From Reticulascus tulasneorum (lineage: Eukaryota; Ascomycota; Sordariomycetes; Glomerellales; Reticulascaceae), in NCBI GenBank assembly GCA_001557505.1, contig LSAX01000005.1, forward strand, positions 372,001 through 436,000: DNA of 64,000 nucleotides. Direction: 5' to 3'. Under the pieces are notes generated by a model that saw only the letters and a program-made list of their open reading frames with translations, had not been told where the DNA came from and made no database searches. This document shows, one piece after another, positions 11,201 through 23,300 of this stretch (positions within the stretch are counted from its first letter, which is position 1; each line of letters begins with the position of its first letter). A program made the position numbers and the translations under genes.

Positions 11201-14200
11201 GCTTTGGGAACTAAGTTTGTAACGCGGAATGCATGATTGCTTGCCTCCCCCTATTCTCCGTCTCTTGATTCGCACGGGGAAGACGCTGATGTTCATCCCA
11301 GCCGTCCGAGAATAATGCCTATCTAATCGTCTGGGTCGTTTTGCCCGCGTTGAAGCAGAGTACAGTAAAGCATGCGGGCAGGCCAAACATGCACCACAAG
11401 GCCATGAACTAGTCTAGTTCGTGGAATGACGCGAGTTGCAGGTCCCAAACCGCCTTAATTGTCCTGAGACACACATAGACACTAGTTTGCTGAGAGCGAA
11501 TCTCTACCTGCGGATCTTGTTATCTTTTCGTGGCTTTCCGTTGTCGATCCTTTCTCGGCGTGTGTAATCAGCACCCACACCCGCCTCTAATGGGATGGCA
11601 CGGATGGGGTCGGACGCAGCAGCCACTGACGAACGTGCGTGCAAAAATACGAAGAGTCTTGTAACAGATCATCTCGATACTCCGTATGTGATTTAACTTT
11701 GTCAATGATTTGCAAGCCAGTTACGCAATGGACAAACTTCTGCTGCCGCTCCCGTCGACTCGCGACGCACCTGACTTTGTGGTCGCCTGCTCATTCGCGG
11801 CCGAGGTCCATCCATTCATTCGGCGCAGGTAAAGTTCGTCTTAATTAGCGTCCAAATCAAAGAAAGAAAAAGAAAAGATCCACTGGATTTCCCCAGTTTC
11901 TTTCGGCAAATGTAGCGGCGAATCAAGACTTGCCCATCCCAGTAGTGTTTACGCTATCTCGGGGGGCTCACAGGGATCCTCCAGGCATTGTTCCATTTTT
12001 TCTTTCTTTTTCTTCACTAGGCTCGATTTCCTGGCAGGGAGTTCGGTCGCTATTTAATCGCACCAATTACGCGTCAAGAAAGGCGCCTCACCTTCTGAAA
12101 CGCAGTGTGTGGCTCCGCCGAGCCTCACCGAACCTCACCGAGGCCTCACCTTGCCTTGGCCAAGCTCGAGGTTTGAAACTTCAGGATCTTTGCCCCGCCC
12201 CCCTTATTCCCCCAGATTTTGTCCCACCTGAAAACAAAAAAGGGGGATCCATTTCCGGTTAATTGGGGCGCACCACCCACTCTTTATTACTCTCTTCCAA
12301 CGACAGGTCAGGGGACGTTTTTTCGTTATTCGCTTCTGCAATGTGCAATACTTCTCATATGCCTGCAATCTTAGCTTTGTTCCAGCGAAATGGCTAGCAA
12401 ACATGCCCTCTATTTGCTCGGCCCGAATGTACCGGGTACAATTTTGCCAAGAAAACCCCCAGGATCACCGCTCCGCCGGCTAATACGAGGGCGCTACAGC
12501 CACGAATCCCGTCATGATCATCGTTCAAACCTTCCAAACATTCTCCTGCAGAAAGATGAGATCCGCCGGGAGTGATTCACCGGGTCGTCCATCCTCCGCC
12601 GAGACCCTTTCCGCCAGAAGTTTCAAGGTTGGTGATGCGTAAAGTTACATTCCGACCCAGATTCGAAGAATCTCATGCATCGTTGACTGCCCTGTGCTCC
12701 CAACAGCCAGTTTCGAAGACCCTGTTTCCTGCAGGCCCAGATCTTGTCGATCCAGTTCCACGATCCTTCTCGTCTGGATACGTTCATGCCCTATATAGTA
12801 CATTCATAGCGCGTCTCGAATTACCCGTAGCCGAGTCATTCTTCCAACGAGTTCTCGACTGGCATCGCCCAGCCCAGGCGCTTATTATCGTAGACGATCC
12901 AATAAAGAACCGCCACCGTGCTGAGTTTGCTTGTTCGATACAACCCAATCTCCAGTCTGGCAAGACCTGCTTGCATCTTTCCTATTAATATTGCCACTCG
13001 GTCGCGAGCACGTCGCTTTGCTCCGTCAGGATCAATCTGCAAGAATGGATCCTGCAACGCACCCGATTTGAAAGAGCACAGTCCCCAGACAAATGATACC
13101 ACCATGTTCTCAGATAACAGCTGCGCACCCATCCATCGGTATTTCGTAGCGTTACTGCGAGTTGGGGGTAACGCTGCAGGGATGACTGTTGGCTCTAAGG
13201 CCATCCACAACGGGATTCCTTCATCCTCTGTATATGCAGTATGAAGTGTCTGGATGGTCTTCGCCACTGCTTCATTAAGTAGCAAAGAATTGAGAATTGG
13301 ATGGAGAGAGAAAAGCCAATCAATGTGGCAGACCGCAGGCCAAGTAGTGCACAATCACTACTGGGAAGCGCTGCTCCTTTGTCTCTTCGCGTTTGTTTCA
13401 TCTCGGTGATGTCAACTATTCTTAGAATATCATGCAGATTTTTTATTCAATATTTTCATTGCAGCCTTCTGGGTTACCTTCGTGTCGTGGCCTTTGGAAC
13501 TCCAGCAGAAATATGGGTTGCTGCTCCCGTGTCTTGCTGAAACCGCTGACCGTCAGCATCCGCAGGTAGGATGACATTGAATCTCACTCAGCATTAAGTA
13601 CCAGCCCTAGACAAGCAGCTAGCGAGGTCCCGGTAGTTCTCAGCGGTTCCTCTCTAGCCATGGCTTCCTATTCGCTGGACTGACCATACCACTATCTCAC
13701 CATGATACCTTCTACCCTACTGTGGTCATGAATCCCGGTAACCCAGAAGCAAATCGATAGTGCTTACATCTGGGCTACCCGAGTGAACCCCTACCATCCG
13801 GGCATCCCAATCCTCCACTGGCATAAAATATGCAACTTGCCTGGGACGGGACGAATGTCGTTCGTGTCATGTGAATACCTAAGTTCTGATACTGCTGCTT
13901 GTTATGCATGAGTGAGGGATGAGATGTCATGTGGGAAGTCAGGCACCCATTCTATGGCAACGTCTAAGTCCAGACGTATCCAAAGTTGCGCTCAGTTGAC
14001 AGGAACAAGCCCTGTTTTTTATCTAATTACTCTGCATAGTCATTGTTCAGCAGGAGAGCTACTTCAACAGGAAGCATTGTGTTCTTTCTATCTACTGGCG
14101 CGTCAACTTTTGCAAGTTGGGTATAGACTAGTCAGCTGTTTCAATCTTGTTGATTGACTGCTTTAGATTCAGGTGTCATTTCGCGTTGAATACGAAACTT

Positions 14201-15224
14201 GGGCCAGGCTTGAAAATCTCCGTCTGGCCGAAGTGATTTACAAGAATAAACGCGTGCTAGAAGACTTGATAGTATGCATACGCTCTTTCAGCACTTCGAG
14301 ACAGGCGATCTTAAAGAGAATTTTTCATTACACGGTTCCCACAGCTCATCAGTTCTTGCTAGATCTGAAGTGTGAACAAGATGGATCTACGAATCAGTCG
14401 CATGGTGATATCTTAAGTTGCAACCTCCGGGCAAGACTGGATGAAAGATAACGGCAACTCTGAACAATGGAAAATAACATGAATGATATGCTACAAAACT
14501 CCATTAGACGGTTATATCACTCTCAAATCTCTATACGGTGCGTTATATTCAACATGTTGTAATCTCGCATAGCAAAAGGATCAAAATCCCTATTAGTACG
14601 ATGTTTCTGACTCCTCTTCATCTGTATTTGTGGAGAATTTCAGAGACTCCCGCTACTCTATCTAGACAAATTGGATGTTTAAAAGAATCTACTTCAATTA
14701 CTTTGTTGCTATGCAAGTCAAAAAGCAGGGCCTGGGTCAGAGGTAACGCAATACTTTTGCACCTCCATAGAAGGAAGACATTCTCGGCCTAAGAGGGCCA
14801 GAAAATGTTCTAAAACCCCGGGGTTCTCGAAAACCATACCGCCGGGCTATAGAAGCTATCCATGTTGAACAGATTGTATTGAATTGTGAGTAGCACCTAT
14901 CAAGAATAGGAGACTGCAGCGACACAGTGATGCTAGAACAGTATGCGCTTCGTCACCACGGCGAGTTGCGGCCGGACTGTTCAATACAATACACGCAGCA
15001 CAGTTGTTAAGAAATGAAGACAGCCTGAGCGACGCACGGAAAGTGTAATAAAATGACGTTTTGATAAGCTAGCCAGTGAGTGCAACTTCTCAACAATCTC
15101 TTCCCTAGCCATATCTCACGCTTGACAAGCAAGCTGCAAGCTTCTTCGGCATGATTCAGTTCAACATAGCCAACTCACAAGGCATCCGCTCTGTTATGTT
15201 CTCATGCAACTTACACTTGCCAAA

Positions 15225-16366
15225 TCAAGACCAGTTCTTGTACTCGACGGCCCACTTATCCGAAACAAGGCTTCCACGAGCTGCTGGGTCTAGGCAGGCC
15301 GCCTTGGCCGTCTCATTGCTCCTGAACTGCCATTCCAGATACGCCAGGGCCGCCTTCGCAGCCTTGCCTCCATTCGTTGCGGAGAATGTAGACTCGTGGC
15401 CAGTGTCAAGGCTCGCTTTAAACGCGGGAAGGCCACTAGGAAGTTGCCTGTAGTCTTTTTGGGCCTAGCAAGTGTCAATATGAGCAACAGAACCATTGAC
15501 GACAGGCGGAATGGGAGCACTCACGTTAGGATAGCCCATATCAGATGCGCCGCCGACAAAATAAGCAACCGGCACGTCAATCTCCTGCAAAAGGTATCGT
15601 CTCTCATCCTGGAAGATGGCAATGTTAAACATGATAATGCGCTTGACTCTCTTGTCATGGTACGCCGTGGACATGGAAGATAAGCCGCCGCAGCTGTGGC
15701 CCATTGTCGAAATGTTGGCGATGTTGATTTGGCCGTACTTGGATGCCCCGCCCTTCTCAGCCCAGTCGATTGAGGCTCTCATGTCCGAGACTTTAGACTG
15801 AGCTCCCCCCACACCTCCCGGCCGACCATCTGCAGCAATGACATACCCATAGCTGGCAATCTCGGTCAGGAAATTCCGGTATGTCGAGGGATCCATGGCA
15901 CAGCCGCCATTAGCCCAGGCAACGAACGGCATGACCACGTTCGGCGGAGTCTTTGGCGCAAATATGGTGTGATCAGGCAGCGTCGAGTCCTGGATCATTT
16001 GGGCGGCATAGGGGCCAGAACCCGATGTGACAGTGCCAGCACCCCTGGGGCTTTCTGATCCTGTTGCTGCAGGCTTGTTGCGAGTCTGTGAGAGATAGGT
16101 GGCAAGATCCGGCAGCGAGATGCAGAAGATGCCGCCTGCAATGGTGTCATCCCCTGTGGCTGGGAAGTATCCTGGTCGGGGCACGAACGTTTCTGTCTGG
16201 CGGGATAGTATAGCACTGGCGATGACACTGCAAATATTAGCAATGTCCAAACTATGGAAATAGCTGAAGGAGTGTGGAATGATATGCACTCGCTCAGTTG
16301 GAACATGATCTCTTACCTGTTGGCTGCCAACGCAGCCAATGCGAACTTCAACCCCAGATGTAACAT
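15225..16366 (-). CDS. Secreted alpha/beta hydrolase (chlorophyllase/dienelactone-hydrolase-like)
   Basis: Three exons: 16317-16366, 15525-16227 and 15225-15464, giving 330 residues. The spliced N-terminus (MLHLGLKFALAALAANSVIASA) forms a signal peptide only after removal of intron 16228-16316. The nucleophile elbow GHSCGG places the catalytic Ser at residue 195. The acid is probably Asp246 (GGASDMGYPN) and the base His274 (LDTGHEST). Asp and His lie on opposite sides of intron 15465-15524, which has a GTGAGT donor and whose acceptor TAG looks like a stop if unspliced. The enzyme should hydrolyse an ester outside the cell; substrate unknown. Fungal relatives are often annotated chlorophyllase- or PETase-like from fold alone. 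Confidence 0.88.
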
Positions 16367-16962
16367 TGATGCAAGCTGAATAGAACGAGGAACCAGCTTA
16401 CTCTAGCACAGCTACAAAGACAGGTTCACTGACCTGAGTCTTCAAAGGGAACATACAATTCTGCTGACCGTCTTCACTTTATATCTCGGCCACATGCCCT
16501 TACGTTAGGATCCGAGTCTAACAGTTCGACATACTTGGTTTCCGGATCTCGAACTTCGTGTATCGGCAATGACTGGCGGCAAATTCTGCGGGGCGCCAAG
16601 ACCGTGAAAACAGATGGGTTAGTTATTGGGACTTGTGTATCTGGATAATCTGCATATGACCGGGGACACCCAAGTTCTTACAAAAGTTGGGGTAGAATCC
16701 TGTCGCTTGGGTAATAGCAACGGCGGTTAAGCCGCCGCCCACTGCCGGGTTCCACGTCCGGTCTCATGTAACTCAAGCCTTTGCTTCACGGAACTAGTAG
16801 GTATGTCTCCGTCTACCTTTGGAAAGCGTCTTCCTCTGACTTTCCCCCTTTGCAGAGCGCCCCGCTCCTCAACTTGCGTGAACTTCGAAATGAGACGCTG
16901 GCATAGAAATTTGATAGAGACCTACCATCACCACGGGTAACCTCCACGTCCATGCTTGGTGC
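16367..16962. other. Intergenic
   Basis: Promoter of the hydrolase (minus strand) and 3' flank of the decayed locus above it. No gene seen. Confidence 0.5.
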
Positions 16963-18173
16963 TTACTTCCCGGAGATCTTCGCCTTGGCTTGACGTCTTC
17001 GTTTACGCTTTGCTTTTGCATTCTCGATGGCCCCTAACTCTGGTGGATGTTCAGCTACAATTCCTGACAGCTCCTGGTCAGCGATCTCTGTCTTTGTAAG
17101 AGGATCGAGTCTTTGGCCTTTCTTGAATCGTCTTGTCACGTTCGGAGTTTGGCTGAGATCACGAAGACGTCGATTTTTTGCTCGCGTTCCCAGCGCCTTT
17201 TGTTTTCTGGAGAGCGTCGTTCATTCTTTAAGTAGCAGATATTCGAGGACATCGCAGACAGAGATTGCATTGTTGACAGAATTGAGTATTCTGTCAAACT
17301 CTCTGTAGGTCACCAGAGTTGCCAGTTCCGTCAAGACCATCAAAGCCTAGCCCTCTCATTTCCACATCTTTCAACTCTCTATCGCTCTCTGTCACAGTAC
17401 CGAGATCCCGAGACGAGGGTGTGCAGTATCCCATTGTCGTGGTGTCGATTATGCCATGCTTCTAAATAATTCATGACGAACGGGCGATGGTGATTGGCAG
17501 CATAGTCGTGAATCTGGTCTACTAGGCATATTAGACCATATGCATCACTGACTTCTTCAACATTCCCCTCCCATATCGACTCAATGGTCTAATTCAACTT
17601 TAGCTGGCTTTGCATACCATTAACCAAGGGAAGGTTGGGGTCGATGACTTACACAGAGACCTAAGAAGTTCCATGCTACACAACCTTCCAAACGGTCCAC
17701 AAGATGTAGAGGCAGAACAGCCTTAGAAGCGCTCCCAGTACTAGCACGTGGAAAGACTAGAACACGACTACTCTTAATCAACGCGCAAGCGTCAATAACT
17801 TTGCACAGGCTTCGCAGCTGGCATGGTATCTGATCGAGTTCGTTGCGGTTCACATCAGTGTATATCTCGAATACACGGCACTGCGCCCAACGCAGCAAAT
17901 TACGCAAATTGTGTTCAAATTTATACTTATCAGCTACCCAATTTGCCTTGTGCACTTTCGATTGTCATACGCATAAATGCCTGCAATAACTTATATCATT
18001 AGATTATTCGTCACTAGAATTTCTGGCCTAAGCATCCAATCTCGGTAGTCTAGAGTAAGAGAGATACCATCTTTGTTCCGAATCTCGGCCTTCGGGCTCG
18101 GCTCATGGCCGAGGAAACCCCCTGCACCAATAGACACGTCACGCAACGCGTTTGTTCGTACGTCGTCAACCAC
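16963..18173 (-). pseudogene. Decayed multi-exon gene with an in-frame TGA
   Basis: Minus-strand coding pieces at 17653-17955, 17415-17588 and 16963-17346 join in phase through introns 17589-17652 (GTAAGT donor) and 17347-17414. The last piece runs 128 codons to TAA at 16963 with one TGA at 17221-17223 inside otherwise protein-like sequence. Its tail is strongly basic (KRKRRRQAKAK). The 5' side is unclear: an ORF at 17991-18173 may be an upstream exon, but no start-to-splice path works without a lesion. The segment NWVADKYKFE faintly recalls fungal BTB-domain proteins, which is not enough to name it. CGA to TGA would be a single C-to-T change, as expected of RIP or deamination. Confidence 0.45.
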
Positions 18174-18315
18174 ACGGGAGAAGAGTTATTCTGCAGTCGC
18201 CAAAATGTTATAATGAAGTAAGATCGGATATATAACCCGAAGAAGATCTCAGGTCTCGTCTCATAATGGGTAGATCTCTAATGTTGGTGCTGGAGACTGG
18301 TTTCTCGACATTATC

Positions 18316-19578
18316 ATGGACCCCGCGCAGCAGCATTTCCTGGAAGGGAAGAAGATAATTGTGGCCGGCGCTGGAATAGCTGGGTTGGCTTTCGTGATCG
18401 GGCTCCGCAAACAGTGGAATCCCGCACTTCAGCCTCCTAGCATCGTCGTCTACGACAGAGATAGCGAGGAAGCCAGCGTCAACCGGGAGGGCTACAGCAT
18501 TTCTCTAGCAGGCTATGACGAGACTGGCGGCCTGTTTGCGTTGAATCAGCTAGGTCTATTGGATGAGATTCTACAGCACGCCATTCTGGGACTGGAGGGG
18601 ACTGGATGCTTCAAAGTTTGGGACACGGACTGGAAGGAGCTGCTAAGTGTTCGCTTCCGACCCGCTGCCGGCCTCCCGACAGCAGGCATTAGGATTGCGC
18701 GGAAGCACCTCCGTCAGGTTTTGATCGATGCCGTCACTACCACCGACACCATAGTTTGGGGGACATCATGTATTGCGGCCGAAAAGCTTGACACGGGTTT
18801 GGTCAAAGTTACCCTCGCTGGAACATCTGGTATTGATGGCCCGGACGCCGACTCCGACGAGTGCCATCTTTTGGTCGCTGCAGATGGCGCAAGCAGCCGG
18901 ATTAGAGGCTGCTTGCGACCGAATGACGGGCTGCAGTACGCCGGGGTTGTCCAGTTTGGCGGCAGTGCCAGATTCCAAGGAAGCCTCCCTCAGCCAGTTG
19001 ACAACAACTGGGGGTTGATGCTGTCTGGCCAAGGAGTATCCTGTTTCTTCTCCCCAGTCGACAAGCACAGTGTCGTCTGGGCCCTCAGCCGACTCGAGGC
19101 CAACCCGCGGGGACAGCATGATCGCAACTCCCCCACACAGATCAGGCGGCTGATGGATGAGGCATTGGAGCTAGGGAGCAGCTTTGGTGAACCGTTCAAG
19201 ACGCTGGTTGAAGCCACGGACCCGGCCACGACGCTGTGCTTGAATGCGCGTGACAAGCTTCCGCTCCGTCACGACAAAAACGGGGCTGGCATCGTCTTCA
19301 TTGGCGACAGCAACCATGCGGTGAGCCCGTTTGCCGGTTACGGGGCAAGCCTGGCCTTGAAAGACGGATGGGATCTGGCGGACCAACTCTGTGGGGGAAA
19401 CTCGATGGAGCTGGCTGTCGCGGCGTTCGATAGCATCTGTCTTCCGAGAGCGACAAAGGTCCTCAAGGAGTCCCGTCGACGAATTGAGATGGGGCACAGT
19501 ACAGGACTGAAGTTTTTGCTCTTCCGATGCTTCATTACACTTGGCAGCTGGATGCTCTGGATAATGGGTAGAAGTTGA
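18316..19578 (+). CDS. FAD-dependent monooxygenase (aromatic hydroxylase/salicylate-hydroxylase fold)
   Basis: Single exon of 420 residues. The dinucleotide-binding motif GAGIAG is at residues 18-23. A DG-type motif (VAADGASSRIRG) lies mid-protein, and FIGDSNHAVSPFAGYGA near residue 335 is the GD motif that contacts FAD ribose and pyrophosphate. This is the standard order of class A flavoprotein monooxygenases, which insert one oxygen atom using NAD(P)H and O2. The C-terminus carries a hydrophobic stretch (about residues 400-418) that could anchor it to a membrane. Substrate unknown; such enzymes occur in secondary metabolism and aromatic catabolism. No biosynthetic backbone gene lies nearby. 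Confidence 0.9.
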   Translation: MDPAQQHFLEGKKIIVAGAGIAGLAFVIGLRKQWNPALQPPSIVVYDRDSEEASVNREGYSISLAGYDETGGLFALNQLGLLDEILQHAILGLEGTGCFKVWDTDWKELLSVRFRPAAGLPTAGIRIARKHLRQVLIDAVTTTDTIVWGTSCIAAEKLDTGLVKVTLAGTSGIDGPDADSDECHLLVAADGASSRIRGCLRPNDGLQYAGVVQFGGSARFQGSLPQPVDNNWGLMLSGQGVSCFFSPVDKHSVVWALSRLEANPRGQHDRNSPTQIRRLMDEALELGSSFGEPFKTLVEATDPATTLCLNARDKLPLRHDKNGAGIVFIGDSNHAVSPFAGYGASLALKDGWDLADQLCGGNSMELAVAAFDSICLPRATKVLKESRRRIEMGHSTGLKFLLFRCFITLGSWMLWIMGRS

Positions 19579-20377
19579 GCTCTCAAGCAGCACCCGTAGG
19601 TTTGTAGTGCTGCGGAGTAACTGGATGAGCCAAGGACTGGATCCCTGTTGTACTATTATTGATGGAGAGCCGCCGAGGAAGGTTCACACTCATCACTCAA
19701 TACCAATTTGTTTATTGCGCTTTTTCTTGTGTCTCTTACTTCAGTCATGATAAAGGCAACCAGTAATGTCCTCCAGTAATAAGTCGGGAAATACGTCCTT
19801 TGCCCATGATAGTATGGCAGTTCTTAATACCTACCCTGGACTACGTATGGAGTAATTTGAAGTGGACCTAGGAACGCGCGAACGTCGGCTGGTGGCGTGC
19901 GGGGCTGATTGCCGGTAGCTAGTTCCCTGAAACAACGTCGCGAACCCTAAAAAATGGGGACCATCCAGCAGCTATTTGGACTCGTAATCCCCCCCAAGTT
20001 AGTTAGTCCAGTGCATTTTCCAGGGTACCCCGTCAGGGGGGTCGTGTCACTGAGACGCGACCTTGGTAAGTAACCTTACCTAATTAACTTCCACGGCACG
20101 CGATCCCTGCTATGATTGTCACGTCCAGTCGCGTTTCCCCCAACTTCTCCAAATCCAATAAAGTACGTGCATCCAGATAATCAACCTCCATCTCCATCTT
20201 CACACCCCAGAGCTGCATCTCTCTCATCTTACCTTGTAACTGGTTGTCTTGCCATTTGTTTCCATAAGCATTGATTGACTGTAAAGAGATTGAATCCTAT
20301 CCATCTGTCAGACGACTCTGTAATATTGTACTTTTCTCCCCCAATTGCTGCTGGAGTCGAGGACGACCTCTGTTACG
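19579..20377. other. Intergenic, MSH6 promoter
   Basis: FAD monooxygenase 3' flank, then the MSH6 promoter with three ACGCGA boxes (annotated separately). No gene. Confidence 0.6.
20055..20134 (+). promoter_or_regulatory. Three MCB-like ACGCGA boxes upstream of MSH6
   Basis: ACGCGA occurs at 20055-20060 and 20098-20103, and its complement TCGCGT at 20129-20134, all 245-325 bp before the MSH6 ATG. They match the core of the MluI cell-cycle box bound by MBF (Mbp1/Swi6) in yeasts, where mismatch repair genes including MSH6 peak at G1/S. Assigning them to MBF here is inference. Confidence 0.5.
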
Positions 20378-23300
20378 ATGGGCGAAAAGGCCTCCATTCC
20401 CGCGAGGACTCCCGCGAGGACACCGACGACGGCAAAGAAGCCTGCCTCCTCCGTGTCGACTGGGAAGCAGCAGAGTATCTTGGGCTTCTTCTCCAAGTCT
20501 GCTGCCAGCAATGTCAAATCTTCAGCAGCGAAGTCTACCACCGAGACCGCCCCGGACTCGTCGCCCTGCTTGAAGGAAACCACGAAATCAAATTCGCTTT
20601 CCAAACCCAAGCGTCCCCACAACATCACACCAGTGCCTAGTAGTGATGCTCTGGAGCCCGCCAGCTCCCAGGAAAATATGGACTCCAGCATTTTGAAGGT
20701 AGTCGGCAAATCTTTGCCATCGCCATTGACGCCTGCTGAGATTGGAACCAAGCAGGCACGTGGGCCAAAGGTAGCTGTTGTTAGCAGCCCGACTCGGAAG
20801 GTACGCGAAGCTCATTCACCCTTGAATCTTTGAGGATTCTTCCAACTGACTGTGGATTTTTGTTAGGCAAAGAAGTCCGTCAACTATGCCGAGTCTTCGG
20901 ACGAAGACGACGAGGATCCATTCGTACCGATTCGTGCATCCCAACCCCGGCGCCGCAATAGGGTGCGGACGGCAGTTGTTGAAGACGAGGACGACTACGA
21001 TGAAGCTGTTGACAAAGAGCCAGTAGAGGAAGATGATGGTAAGGTCCGCCCTCATTTCAGGAGAGAACAGCTTCTGACTCGTTAGCAGAAGACATGGACG
21101 ACTTCGTCGTTTCAGATGAATCCGACGGCCATTCCAAGTCGAAGAAACGAAAGCGTCGCGAGCCGAAGACTCAGTCTTCTAGGAAACGATCTAATGTCTC
21201 GCCGGTCTCTGTCCAGGAAGAGAGCGTCGAGGATCTCGACGAGGTGGCCATGGAGGATGTCCCTTCTACGTCTACGGCCCAGCAGTGGCGATTCGACCCC
21301 AACAACATTCAACCTGCCACTACAGCGGCTGTACGACCAACCAAGCTGTCAAATCCCAAAATAAAGGAGAAGGCACACGACAAGGATCCGCAAGACAGGT
21401 ACCCCTGGCTGGCTAACATGTCCGACATCAATCGGAACGCCCCTGGGAATCCAGAGTACGACCCGACATCCGTATACATTCCCCCTCACGCTTGGAACAA
21501 GTTTTCGCCCTTCGAGAAGCAATACTGGGAAATCAAGCAAAAGCTTTGGGATACAGTGGTCTTCTTCAAGAAGGGCAAGTTCTACGAGCTGTACGAGAAC
21601 GATGCCACCATCGGCCACCAGCTGTTCGATCTCAAACTTACAGACCGGGTCAACATGCGAATGGTTGGTGTACCCGAGAGCTCGTTAGACATGTGGGTGA
21701 ACCAGTTCGTTGCCAAAGGATACAAGGTTGCGCGTGTCGACCAGATGGAATCCGCTCTGGGCAAGGAGATGCGCGAGCGAGAAGACACTTCTGCCAAGGG
21801 CAAAAAGGTCGACAAGATCATCAGGCGCGAACTTGCTTGCATTCTTACCGGCGGCACTCTCGTCGACGGTAGCATGCTCCAGGACGATCTCGCGACGTAC
21901 TGCGCCGCCATCAAGGAATCCGTGGTTGATGGCAAGCCTGCTTTTGGCATCGCCTTCGTAGACTGCGCGACAGGCCAGTTCTTCATCTCGGAATTTGAAG
22001 ACGATGTTGACCTGACGAAATTCGAAACTTTTGTTGCTCAGACAAGTCCACGAGAGCTCTTGCTTGAGAAATCTCGCATCTCAACCAAGGCGTTGCGCAT
22101 TCTTAAGAACAGCACCTCTCCCACGACGATCTGGAACTATCTCAAGCCGGGAACCGAGTTCTGGGACGCCGATCTGACTCGACGAGAATTCGATTGCAGT
22201 GGCTACTTCTCTGCCGAGGGTCAGCAAGAGCAAGTGTGGCCTGTGGAGCTGGGACAGGCAAAAGATAAGGATCTGCTAATGTCCGCCCTTGGAGCTCTTG
22301 TCCAGTATCTTAGGATGCTGAAAATGGAGCGCAGCCTCCTCTCTCAGGGCAACTTCGAGTGGTACAATCCTATTCGCCGCAACGGCACCCTCATCTTGGA
22401 CGGCCAGACTCTTATCAACCTTGAGATATTCTCCAACAGCGTCAACGGGGGCTCTGAAGGCACCCTCTTCACGCTTCTGAATAGATGCGTCACTCCCTTT
22501 GGAAAGCGACTGTTCCGCCAGTGGGTGTGCCATCCTCTCTGCGACATAAAGCGCATCAACGATCGTTTCGATGCGGTAGACATGCTAAACGCGGATCGAA
22601 GTATGAGGGAGCAGTTCTCCTCGCAAATGACGAAGATGCCTGACCTCGAGCGCCTCATTTCGAGGATCCATGCTTCATCTTGCAAGCCTGAAGACTTCGT
22701 GAGAGTTCTCGAAGGATTCGAGCAGATAGAGTACACAATGAGCCTCTTGACGGCGTTCGGCGGCGGCAACGGACTTGTTGACCGCTTACTGTCGTCGATG
22801 CCGAACTTGGACGAGCCTCTGTCGTACTGGAAAACCGCATTCGACCGCAAGAAGGCCCGGGATGAGAGGATACTCATTCCCGAGCGCGGTATAGAGGAAG
22901 ACTTTGACAACAGCCAAGATCGCATCGAAGGCATCAAGGAAGAGCTCCACTCTCTCCTTGAGAAGAAAAAGGCCGAGGTGAAGTGCAAGACTCTGAAGTT
23001 CACAGATATTGGCAAGGAAGTCTACCAGATCGAAGCCCCGAAGGCCGTCAAGGTCCCAACGAGTTGGCGGCAGATGTCAGCAACCGCTAGCGTCAAGCGG
23101 TACTACTTTCATGATCTGACTGAGCTCGTCCGTGAGCTGCAAGAGGCTGAAGAGACGCACTCTCAGATTGTGAAGGAAGTCGCCTCGCGATTCTTTGAGC
23201 GATTCGACACCGATTATGAAACCTGGTTGAAAGCCATCAGGATCATTTCCCAGTTAGACTGCCTTGTCAGTCTTGCTAAGGCATCCTCGTCTTTGGGTGA

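Larger units (their letters stand above)
7801..15224. other. 7.4-kb gene-poor region
   Basis: No gene is supported on either strand. It contains the MFS promoter, simple repeats (8224-8240 and 8257-8288), C homopolymers near 9250 and 11070, and pyrimidine-rich patches. The longest ORFs (9393-9857, 10377-10898 and 12836-13354, all minus; 9050-9469 plus) overlap others in competing frames and show no recognisable domain. From about 13.4 kb it becomes more AT-rich. It could hold long UTRs, a non-coding transcript or decayed mobile DNA, but none can be shown by eye. Confidence 0.5.

Noticed and set aside
12836..13354. 172-codon minus-strand ORF with a hydrophobic start
   Set aside because: Partly protein-like, but competing ORFs on the opposite strand, no domain and no upstream or downstream coding context.
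15225..19578. Secondary-metabolite cluster including the hydrolase and FAD monooxygenase
   Set aside because: No backbone enzyme, regulator or transporter next to them, and the gene between them is decayed.
22344..23015. 223-codon ORF antisense to MSH6
   Set aside because: Shadow of conserved MSH6 coding sequence.
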